Source of the DNA: Lachnospiraceae bacterium
Lineage (GTDB): Bacteria > Bacillota > Clostridia > Lachnospirales > Lachnospiraceae
Reading direction: 5' to 3'
Assembly: GCA_910574195.1 (NCBI GenBank)
Contig: CAJTBF010000001.1
Span: forward strand, 124,001 to 188,000
Length of the DNA stretch: 64,000 nt
Part shown: positions 16,231 through 23,803 of the stretch, piece by piece
Layout of the letters: every line of letters begins with the position of its first letter
How positions within the stretch are numbered: the stretch's first letter is position 1
Program-made: the position numbers and the translations under genes
Notes under the pieces: model-generated
What the model was told of the DNA's origin: nothing
Seen by the model: only the letters and a program-made list of their open reading frames with translations
Database searches by the model: none

Positions 16231-17223
16231 TCATCTCCTTGTCTCCAGCTTTCTTTCCATCCTTTTATAATAGATCCTGCAGCGTTTCCAATGCCCTTCG
16301 ATCAGCTGCCGTTCCATCCCAACGATTTCCCGATGATTCTTTAGAAACAGCCACAGCATGATAAAATAATAAGGCGAGAAAAATCGAAGCAGCCTTACAA
16401 CATAACTGGGATTTGCTCTTGCTGCCGCGGATTTTTCCTGCAGAAAAAGCAGCGCTCTGAAAAAAACGGAGTCCTCCGACTTCTGTTCCTCCCGGCACAA
16501 CTGCGCGACCTCCCGGTTGTGGAGACGTCTGTTTGGACTGCGAAAGTTGGATATGGAAGTTTCCGATATCCGATATAAAATGAACGGACGATTTACATAG
16601 CACACCCTGAGATTTCTGTTGTCATCCACTATTTTCTGAAAGCAGGCCCGGTCATTGACGGTTTGAAAACGAAGAATAAAATCAAATACCGCTTCCGTCA
16701 GCAATTCCTTCCGGTACACTGCCGTCCCCATAATCGCACAGCCAAGTTTTATAGAACAGCATAGTATTTTTCCACGGATAAAATTCTGCAGGACCACATC
16801 CAGATAGGTGGAATAAGACCGGATCATTTCTCCGGAACCGGTAAATTTGAGAAACGCCGTGCATACAATATCGTGGGTATCCAGCAGTTCCGTAATTTCG
16901 AACAGATTATACGGCGAAAACAAATCGTCGCCGTTGAGGACCACAAAACGTTCTCCCGCGACAAGCCGCAGGGCTTCTACATAATTTTTACAGATCCCGG
17001 CATTTTTCTTCCGAAAAAGCCGGTCAATCCTCTCAAAAATATCCCCGTTCTTCCTGATCCAACGTTCGATCACTTCCCGGCTGGAATCTCCGGATCCATC
17101 GTCCGCAACGACCAACTGAAACTTTTGTCCCTTTCCAAATCTGCGGATCTGATACCGGATACTCTCCAGTGCATAGGACACAACCGCCGCCTGATTATAA
17201 CATGTAACTACAAACGTAAACAT
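16231..17223 (-). CDS. Family 2 glycosyltransferase
   Basis: The 330-residue protein has the GT-A opening FTFVVTCYNQAAVVSYALES, then LVVADDGSGDSS (about 37-48) and FVVLNGDDLFSP (about 93-104). GDD stands in for the usual DxD metal-binding motif. The C-terminal part is a helical tail of the kind seen in cytoplasmic GT2 enzymes of polysaccharide loci, with a hydrophobic stretch near YVVRLLRFFSPYYFIMLWLF. It would add a sugar to a lipid-linked glycan. It is encoded between the SpoIID-like and DUF4832 genes, all leftward. Confidence 0.88.
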   Translation of the reverse strand: MFTFVVTCYNQAAVVSYALESIRYQIRRFGKGQKFQLVVADDGSGDSSREVIERWIRKNGDIFERIDRLFRKKNAGICKNYVEALRLVAGERFVVLNGDDLFSPYNLFEITELLDTHDIVCTAFLKFTGSGEMIRSYSTYLDVVLQNFIRGKILCCSIKLGCAIMGTAVYRKELLTEAVFDFILRFQTVNDRACFQKIVDDNRNLRVCYVNRPFILYRISETSISNFRSPNRRLHNREVAQLCREEQKSEDSVFFRALLFLQEKSAAARANPSYVVRLLRFFSPYYFIMLWLFLKNHREIVGMERQLIEGHWKRCRIYYKRMERKLETRR

Positions 17224-17294
17224 GGCTTCCCCTCTTTTCTGTGCCTTCTCATTTGATCATTCATCAATTCGATCCCTTCTCACTTTTCGGCTTT

Positions 17295-18611
17295 TTATTC
17301 CTCCGTTTCCAGCTTTACATTCGGAAAGAAAAGCGCCAATATCTCCTCACAGCTTTTCCCTTGCTTTGCCATCTCATTGGCACCGTTCTGACTCATGCCG
17401 ATTCCATGCCCAAATCCTCCTCCCTGAATCACGAACAGATCTCCTTCTTTTTCCACGGTAAAAAACGCGCTGGGAAGCAGCGCCGTCCCTGGTTCGATGG
17501 AGCCGTCCTGCCGGATCACTTCGGCGCCGGTACCGCCCAATACCTTCCGTATCTTATTTTCTGTGTCCACTGTTATGGAACCCTGCTCGCCGGTAATCCT
17601 GATCTGAAGTGCAATCCCGCCGGCTCCGGTTTCGGTAATCTCTATATCCTGTATGATACCGATATCCGTATTCGTATTCGTACATACCTGCGCGGACAAG
17701 GTTTTTACCGGTACTTCGATCTTCCAGCGGTACCACGGTAACTCTGCCTCATAATCTCCATTCTCCCCCTTTACCGCCACGGTTTTCAGATACCTGCCGG
17801 CCGGATCCTTTTCTGTTCCCCAGGCTTCCAGACCGGCCGTATACCCGCAGGATGTGGAAAAATAGAGAATCGTAGCCAGTCTGCCCCTGTATCGAAGTAC
17901 CCGGTTCTTTGTCTCTTCCACCGCCCGATTGGTTCCTTCATCCTCCTGACAGTCCCCGTACACCTGATAGCGGGTACTGTCGTCCAGATGGGCTTCGTAT
18001 TGGGGATACCCCGGTTCTTTGATCTGCTGATAGGCAAAATTCCTTGCGCAGACCGCCTGCGCTTTCAACGCTTCCAGTTCATAATAAAACGGCATCTCGC
18101 TGGGAACCACCCTGCACAGATATTTTTCCAGCGGAAGTTCATTGATGATCACAAGTCCTTCCTTTTCTGCACGCAGTTCTATCGTCCCCGCGTAGGAGGG
18201 CGTCCCATAGGCACGCTGTATACTGTGCAGGGTAAGCTCTCCGCCATTCTTTGCGGTGAGCCTGATACGGCCCCCATCCTGAAACCCTGGATCATCCGGC
18301 ACAAATTCCGCCATCTCTCCTGCTGCCGTCTCCTGTTCCTCTTCCCCATAACAGATCCGCATTCCGCCTTCTGCCGAAATCCGCACAGATGGGTGAAAGA
18401 TCTCTGCAAATGCGTCTGTCTTGATTACAACCCTCAGATCCGGATTATTGATCGGCGGTTCATCCCATGAGAGTTTCCGGATCACAACATCAAAAACGAG
18501 AATCAGGAAAAGCAGGAGCAGAACCACCGCCCAATATCCGAACTGAATTCCGGCGGCTTTCTGAAAGAAAGAATGTCCGCCTGTCTTTTTCTCTGTATCC
18601 AATTTCTTCAT
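17295..18611 (-). CDS. SpoIID/LytB-domain peptidoglycan lytic protein
   Basis: This 438-residue protein has one N-terminal membrane anchor (about 27-46) and an extracellular SpoIID domain. The motifs are LPLEKYLCRVVPSEMP (with the catalytic Glu of SpoIID lytic transglycosylases at about 172), EALKAQAVCARNFAYQ and GGGFGHGIGMSQNGANEMA near the C-terminus. SpoIID cleaves glycan strands that lack stem peptides. Among glycosyltransferase genes, rather than in a sporulation cluster, it more likely opens or remodels the wall for a surface polymer (inference). A GTG at 18614 precedes the chosen ATG. Confidence 0.88.
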   Translation of the reverse strand: MKKLDTEKKTGGHSFFQKAAGIQFGYWAVVLLLLFLILVFDVVIRKLSWDEPPINNPDLRVVIKTDAFAEIFHPSVRISAEGGMRICYGEEEQETAAGEMAEFVPDDPGFQDGGRIRLTAKNGGELTLHSIQRAYGTPSYAGTIELRAEKEGLVIINELPLEKYLCRVVPSEMPFYYELEALKAQAVCARNFAYQQIKEPGYPQYEAHLDDSTRYQVYGDCQEDEGTNRAVEETKNRVLRYRGRLATILYFSTSCGYTAGLEAWGTEKDPAGRYLKTVAVKGENGDYEAELPWYRWKIEVPVKTLSAQVCTNTNTDIGIIQDIEITETGAGGIALQIRITGEQGSITVDTENKIRKVLGGTGAEVIRQDGSIEPGTALLPSAFFTVEKEGDLFVIQGGGFGHGIGMSQNGANEMAKQGKSCEEILALFFPNVKLETEE

Positions 18612-18666
18612 CACTCCTTTTTTAATCAGATTATGCCCTCTCCCGGATTTCCCCTGTCACTTAACG

Positions 18667-18698
18667 AAGCGGTTACTATTCACGGTCTGGTAAGCCGC
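18667..18698. repeat. Imperfect inverted repeat between divergent genes
   Basis: AGCGGTTAC and GTAAGCCGCT flank a 13-base loop that contains TATTCACGG. The GTTACTATTC core resembles module B of the dispersed intergenic repeats. It lies between the divergent SpoIID-like and GT2 genes. Confidence 0.4.
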
Positions 18699-18746
18699 TC
18701 AAACGTTACGATTCACACCGCACCGGGCACAGTACCCAATTCTTTA

Positions 18747-18775
18747 TTGCTTTTTCACAAAATCTACACTATATT
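18747..18775 (+). promoter_or_regulatory. Candidate promoter of the rightward GT2 gene
   Basis: TTGCTT (18747-18752) and TATATT (18770-18775) are separated by 17 bases, 54 bases before the ATG at 18830. Confidence 0.45.
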
Positions 18776-18829
18776 AGAAATATAATATAGATTCTTGCGA
18801 CAATTCTAAGAAGAGAAAGGTTGTTGAAA

Positions 18830-19861
18830 ATGATTTCCGTGATAATCCCTGTCTACAATACAGAAAACTATCTTCACCGCTGTATCGACTCTGTTTTAAA
18901 TTCTGCCTGTGATGATTTCGAAATCATTCTGGTCAATGACGGTTCCACCGACAACAGTCCTGCCATATGTGAAGAATATGCCCGGCGGGACGGCCGTATC
19001 CGCGTTATTCATCAGGAAAATTGCGGTGTATCCTCCGCCCGGAATAAAGGTCTCGACCATTGTCGGGGCGAATGGATTGTATTTGTCGATTCCGATGATT
19101 TTATTTCCAGAGATTTTCTTGGTCTCATCGCTCAAAAAAGCAATCCGGACCAGGATCTGCTGCTCTTCGATTTTGCCAAATGCAAAAACGGGCAGGTCTC
19201 CGCGGACTATCCAGTCCATACATTGACATGGAAAGGAAACGAAATGCGGCAATTGATCCGGCGGATCCTGGTGCCGCAGCCTTTCTATGCAAACGGAACG
19301 GCCGATTTCCGTTCTCCTTGTGCAAGAGCCTATAAAAAATCCATTCTGGACCGCTATTCCATCCGTTTCGCCCCCGGCCTGGCCGTCGGGGAAGACCTGT
19401 TATTTAATATGGAATATCAGTTGAGATCCAGATCCTGTACCTATCGTTCCATTCCCGTTTATTTTTATGATATCCACGCAGGTTCCGCAACCCATGGTTT
19501 CCGGTCCGGGCTTCTGCCAAATCATGCCCGGCTGCAGCAACTGCTGAAAAAACGGTTGGAACAATGCCGCATGTTTCCTCTTCTGAAAAAGGAGTATGCT
19601 TCCTATTGTCTGGAAAATCTAACCTATGTCCTGATCTGGGAAGTATTCAGTCCCTTAAATCCTGGTTCCTACCGCTCCAAATGCCGGATGTGCGCCAAAA
19701 TGCAGCACAATCCGATCTACAAAGAAGCGATGAAATCCAATCGGAAAACCGGGATTCTGCCCAGAAAAATCCTGGTATTCTTCTTTCGCCTGCACTGTTA
19801 CCGCCTCACGAGCCTGTTCTGCCGGATCAGTTATCTTCACCTAAAAGGAAATGATTTCTAA
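18830..19861 (+). CDS. Family 2 glycosyltransferase on the opposite strand
   Basis: The ATG at 18830 is preferred over two upstream TTG codons because GAAAGG lies 9 bases upstream. The 343-residue product has the GT-A core: ISVIIPVYNTENYLHRCIDS, then VNDGSTDNSP (35-44) and FVDSDDF (85-91), where DSDD binds the metal-nucleotide sugar. The C-terminal 150 residues are basic and helical. It is the only rightward gene inside the locus and has its own promoter. Its stop overlaps by 4 bp the stop of the leftward GT2 gene. That arrangement suggests a later insertion or separate control. Confidence 0.88.
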   Translation: MISVIIPVYNTENYLHRCIDSVLNSACDDFEIILVNDGSTDNSPAICEEYARRDGRIRVIHQENCGVSSARNKGLDHCRGEWIVFVDSDDFISRDFLGLIAQKSNPDQDLLLFDFAKCKNGQVSADYPVHTLTWKGNEMRQLIRRILVPQPFYANGTADFRSPCARAYKKSILDRYSIRFAPGLAVGEDLLFNMEYQLRSRSCTYRSIPVYFYDIHAGSATHGFRSGLLPNHARLQQLLKKRLEQCRMFPLLKKEYASYCLENLTYVLIWEVFSPLNPGSYRSKCRMCAKMQHNPIYKEAMKSNRKTGILPRKILVFFFRLHCYRLTSLFCRISYLHLKGNDF

Positions 19862-20874
19862 TTTTTTTCTTTTCTGCCGGCTATTTTTCGATAAACAGGA
19901 TAGAGGTTCTCTTCCACCCATCCATTTACAAACCAGTGCCAGAGAATCTCCTTCCCTGCTTCGCCTGCACGGAATCCGCCGCACCTGTGAAGCCAATATA
20001 ATGCGCGGATTGCGGCTTTCTTGCGTCCGTATTTCAGGGCAATCCGATATCTGCGCCGCGCTTTCCAGCAGAGGATCCGCTCCCGGGATTCCCTGTCTGT
20101 AATTCCACAGTTCTCTGCAATCTCATCCACCAGTTTTTCATAATCCCTGTACTTTTTTTCTTCCTGCGCCTGCGTCAACGTCCTTCTGGAATGACTGCCC
20201 TCCCTGACCGCCACCCCGTACAGCTCTTCTTCAATCGTAGGACATGCATGGCGGTACAGAAACGGCAGCAGCATCTGAAAGTTCTGTCCCACCTCATACT
20301 CCGGTATCCGCCGCATTGGGTAAACCGCAAAAAAGTCTTTCGTCCGCAGCATATAACATCCGCAGCAGACAAAGGTTTTCAATTCCAGGACATCCCAGAA
20401 CAAATCCTGTTTTTTCAGATCTCCTCTCTGCTCATCCGCTTTTTCGCTTCTGTCTCCTGTCTTCGCGTCAAAATAATAGGAAAGCGACCGGACGCACGCA
20501 TACTGTGGGTGCTCCTGTAAAAATTCCACTCTGCGCCGGACGGACTCCGGTTCCAGATAGTCGTCGCTGTCCGGCCAGATCAGATATTCCCCCGTCACAT
20601 ACACAAGTCCTCCATTGAGAGCCGCGGACGCATTCCTGTGTTCCGCCCGTACAACGCGGTATCCGTACCCCTTTGCCGCAAATTTTTCACAATAGCTTTG
20701 TGCCACCCGAACGGTCCCGTCCGTCGAGCCGTCATCCACAAGAATCATCTCTATGTCCGGATAGGTCTGATGCAGTACGGAATCCAACATTTGGGACAGA
20801 TATTGTTCTCCGTTATAGACCGGCGTCACAATCGACACCAGGCCCTCATGATATTCCTGTTGTTTTTCTTTCAT
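19858..20874 (-). CDS. Family 2 glycosyltransferase
   Basis: This 338-residue GT-A enzyme has VSIVTPVYNGEQYLSQMLDS, LVDDGSTDGT (about 45-54) and IWPDSDDYLE (DSDD at 102-105). The C-terminal region is rich in Arg/Lys and Trp, as in cytoplasmic polysaccharide GT2 proteins. It is the last gene of the apparent operon that starts at the pel promoter, 4 bases after the ABC exporter gene. It probably extends or decorates the repeat unit; the sugar is unknown. Confidence 0.88.
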   Translation of the reverse strand: MKEKQQEYHEGLVSIVTPVYNGEQYLSQMLDSVLHQTYPDIEMILVDDGSTDGTVRVAQSYCEKFAAKGYGYRVVRAEHRNASAALNGGLVYVTGEYLIWPDSDDYLEPESVRRRVEFLQEHPQYACVRSLSYYFDAKTGDRSEKADEQRGDLKKQDLFWDVLELKTFVCCGCYMLRTKDFFAVYPMRRIPEYEVGQNFQMLLPFLYRHACPTIEEELYGVAVREGSHSRRTLTQAQEEKKYRDYEKLVDEIAENCGITDRESRERILCWKARRRYRIALKYGRKKAAIRALYWLHRCGGFRAGEAGKEILWHWFVNGWVEENLYPVYRKIAGRKEKN

Positions 20875-20878
20875 TTGT

Positions 20879-22582
20879 TCATCTCACCCGTATAATCTTC
20901 TGATCTGCAATTCGATATACCACGTCACATTCCCTGGCCAGACTCATATGATGCGTTACCATAATTAATGTTTTATCCGCTTTGATCTGACGGATGGAAT
21001 CAATCACTGCCTTCTCCGTTTCCATATCCAGCGCAGCCGTAGCTTCATCCATGACCAGAAGTTCAAAATCTTTATAAAGCGCCCTTGCCAGTGCGATCCG
21101 CTGTCTCTGCCCCCCGGAGATAGTCACGCCCCTCTCCCCGATGACCGTGTGCATCCCTTCCGGCATTTTCTGAATATCCTCCCAGATCTGGGCACAGCGA
21201 AGGCATTCCGCCACCCGGTCGTCGTCAATCTGTTCCTCCTCCTCGAAAAAGGCCACATTATTTCGAATCGTTTCCCCATTCAGATAGACCGTCTGGGGGA
21301 TATAACTGACCATTGCTCCCAGATTGGCCTTACAGGGCCCCTTCCCGTCCGACCGGGTGACAATGTCATAATCGTCAAAAAAGATCTGTCCGCCCTGGGG
21401 CCTCAAAAGCCCCAGCAGCAGATCCACAAAGGTGGTTTTTCCCACTCCCGATGCCCCGATCACCGCGATGGAGCGACCCACCGGAATCTCAATGGAAGCA
21501 TTCTGAAAAATGAGGGCATTGTCAGAATAACCGAAAGTCAAATTTCTGACAGAGACCCCCTTTTGAAGGGTAACCTTTTTCTCCCGGACCGTCCGGGCGC
21601 GCTGTTCCTCTTCTTTCAGCAGCGTATAGTCCGCCATAGCCTCCCTTACGGCCTCATAAGGTTTTTTCGCAAATTCGATTCGATGCATTGCATTCAGAAT
21701 GTTGTAGGCCATCGGCAGCATACGCACCAGCGCCGTAATATACACTACCATGGGCGCAAGAACGGCCGCAAGATTCGTTCCGAGCACCAGAACCGCCGCA
21801 AGAACCGCAAACATGGCCGCCATAATCAGGTTTTGCAAAATCACCGCAATACTGCTGATCTTATACTTAAATTCCCCCTGGATCTGCGCGAATGCCTGAC
21901 TTGCATCCTCATACTTCCGAAGCACAAAGGCGAAGCGGTCGTCAATCTTCATTTCCTTAAAGGAACCGTATGCAATGGTGATCTGCGAGTTTGCCCTGAT
22001 CGAACAATCTCTGCTTTTTTCTCCATATTCCTGCATCCGTTTCCGCATCCGAAAGAAAATCACAGCCATGAGAAGCAGCAGGATTACACAGCTTACCACT
22101 CCAAGCCATTTTGATACGCAGATCAGTACCACGGCAAATCCGGCCATCGTGATTCCGTTGATCCCTGCTTCAATAAAATCTACGATAATTTGGATGCTGT
22201 TTGTCGTATCGTTGCGAACGGTATTCATGGCCTGCATAACGCTTTTTTTATTGTGTTCCATCAGATCTTCTTTGAGCAGCAATTCATAAATCTTCATGGA
22301 CAGCTTCTGCGCGCCGTCATACACGAACCGGTTTGCAAGTTTGCTTTTGTACAGTTCAAACAGGCATTTCAAAATAGAAACCAGTACCATAAAAAATGTG
22401 AATGCCGTCAATCCCGGATCTGCCTCGTTCTCACGCACGACAATATTTATAATATAAATAATTACAGAAAAGCTGAAAATATCCACAACCGGACTAATGA
22501 AACTGAAAACCGCGTAGATTTTCCACATTTTCTGTTCTTTTCCATCCAGAATTCCCGTCAAATATTGGAACATTTCTCTCAT
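20879..22582 (-). CDS. ABC transporter, fused permease and ATPase (type IV exporter)
   Basis: The 567-residue half-transporter has six membrane helices (about 25-300) and a nucleotide-binding domain. The domain carries Walker A GASGVGKTT (376-384), signature ISGGQRQR (488-495), Walker B LLVMDEA (508-514) and the H-loop histidine at about 545. The architecture is that of MsbA/PglK-like lipid or lipid-linked glycan flippases. Within this locus it may flip a lipid-linked glycan or lipid-phosphate sugar (inference). It overlaps the preceding FrhB-like gene by 4 bp (ATGA). Confidence 0.92.
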   Translation of the reverse strand: MREMFQYLTGILDGKEQKMWKIYAVFSFISPVVDIFSFSVIIYIINIVVRENEADPGLTAFTFFMVLVSILKCLFELYKSKLANRFVYDGAQKLSMKIYELLLKEDLMEHNKKSVMQAMNTVRNDTTNSIQIIVDFIEAGINGITMAGFAVVLICVSKWLGVVSCVILLLLMAVIFFRMRKRMQEYGEKSRDCSIRANSQITIAYGSFKEMKIDDRFAFVLRKYEDASQAFAQIQGEFKYKISSIAVILQNLIMAAMFAVLAAVLVLGTNLAAVLAPMVVYITALVRMLPMAYNILNAMHRIEFAKKPYEAVREAMADYTLLKEEEQRARTVREKKVTLQKGVSVRNLTFGYSDNALIFQNASIEIPVGRSIAVIGASGVGKTTFVDLLLGLLRPQGGQIFFDDYDIVTRSDGKGPCKANLGAMVSYIPQTVYLNGETIRNNVAFFEEEEQIDDDRVAECLRCAQIWEDIQKMPEGMHTVIGERGVTISGGQRQRIALARALYKDFELLVMDEATAALDMETEKAVIDSIRQIKADKTLIMVTHHMSLARECDVVYRIADQKIIRVR

Positions 22583-23724
22583 ACCGCTCCTCCGGTTGTC
22601 TTCCTGTGTATTCTCCCAAAAAGCGCGCGGACGATCGCCGCCGCCCTATACAGCATCTGAAAGATAGAAAAAGGGAGTTTTCTGTAAAACAGCATAAAAA
22701 TTCTGCGGTTTCCGGAGACCTCTGTGGGACCCGATAGCCGCGGCTGAAGCACATCCTTCTCTTCGCAGGCAAACCAGAACAAATCTTTTTTGACTTCTTC
22801 CCATATTTCCCTTGCTTTCTCTGTATGGAGAATGACCATGGAAGTTCCCATGCCATCGTCCATCTCCGGTTTCACTTTTTCTATGCCCCAGAAATCCCCG
22901 ATGGTGAAATCTCCGTTTCTCTCCACGGTACAGAATCTACATGTATGGCAGGAAGGACGCAGGATCAGATTGGAAAAGTACATACTGCAGTAAAGATCCT
23001 CATATAGGGAATATGCATACTCTTTTCCTTCGATCACATAAGAACAGGTATGTCCATGATCATGCTTCCTCTTATCCCGGAAAGAAAAATCCGTCATTTT
23101 CCCGTCATATTTTTGTTCAAGCCATTTCACATAGTCCCTCCAGATTCCGGGGGACGGCACGCCGTAACAGACCAGATTCACAAGAAGCAGCCTGGGTTCC
23201 TCCCGATTCAGATAGAGCAGTAACCCCTGTACCTGACAGGGGGTTCCGCAGAACAGAACCCACCGTTCCTGCCGAAGCCGCCTTTCTATGCTTCGGTAGA
23301 TTCCTTTCAGGCTGCTCTGGACATACTTTGTTCTCTGGATCGCTGCAAGATCCTCCCGGCGGCTGATTTCCTGATGCGTCACCTGCATTCCCCGCCCATA
23401 CGCGGCGCCATACACAACGCCTTGTCTCTCCAAAACAAATTCTGCCAGAACCGGGAACATGCCGCCGGAAGAACTGGATGAACGCAGTTTCTCCTCCTTT
23501 GCCCGTACACCAAAATATCGGCGGGACACTCCCCTTTCCACACGGCGGTTTTTCACAGGACATACCTGGACACACCGCTCGCAATGGATACATCCCTCTT
23601 CCGTCCTCCTCGGATAACGAAACCCCTCCCGATCAACTGTCATCCGAATCGCACCCTCCCGGCATACGTCCGCACACGCGCCGCAGCCGCAGCACGCCTC
23701 CTTCCTTTTATATAACTGCTCCAT
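22579..23724 (-). CDS. FrhB-like ferredoxin protein linked to polysaccharide pyruvylation
   Basis: This 381-residue protein starts with two 4Fe-4S motifs: CGCGACADVC (about C12, C14, C17, C21) and CIHCERCVQVC (C45, C48, C51, C55). A coenzyme F420 hydrogenase/dehydrogenase beta-subunit-like domain follows (SSGGMFPVLAEF, then FCGTPCQVQGL, then FTIGDFWG). Proteins of this family are commonly encoded next to polysaccharide pyruvyl transferases in exopolysaccharide loci, as here, yet their reaction is unproven. Additional cysteines near 235-245 (RPSCHTCRFC) could hold another cluster. It is probably a redox enzyme acting on the glycan or its precursor. Confidence 0.85.
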   Translation of the reverse strand: MEQLYKRKEACCGCGACADVCREGAIRMTVDREGFRYPRRTEEGCIHCERCVQVCPVKNRRVERGVSRRYFGVRAKEEKLRSSSSSGGMFPVLAEFVLERQGVVYGAAYGRGMQVTHQEISRREDLAAIQRTKYVQSSLKGIYRSIERRLRQERWVLFCGTPCQVQGLLLYLNREEPRLLLVNLVCYGVPSPGIWRDYVKWLEQKYDGKMTDFSFRDKRKHDHGHTCSYVIEGKEYAYSLYEDLYCSMYFSNLILRPSCHTCRFCTVERNGDFTIGDFWGIEKVKPEMDDGMGTSMVILHTEKAREIWEEVKKDLFWFACEEKDVLQPRLSGPTEVSGNRRIFMLFYRKLPFSIFQMLYRAAAIVRALFGRIHRKTTGGAV

Positions 23725-23803
23725 ATTGCATCCTTTCTCGGTATTTTTTCATCACCTGTACCTCCTGCTTTGCAGTACATTTTCCGTTTCTGTTCCTACT
23801 GCA

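Noticed and set aside
21149-22114. Long rightward open frames opposite the ABC exporter and other leftward genes
   Set aside because: They mirror strongly conserved genes on the other strand and lack ribosome sites and recognisable domains.
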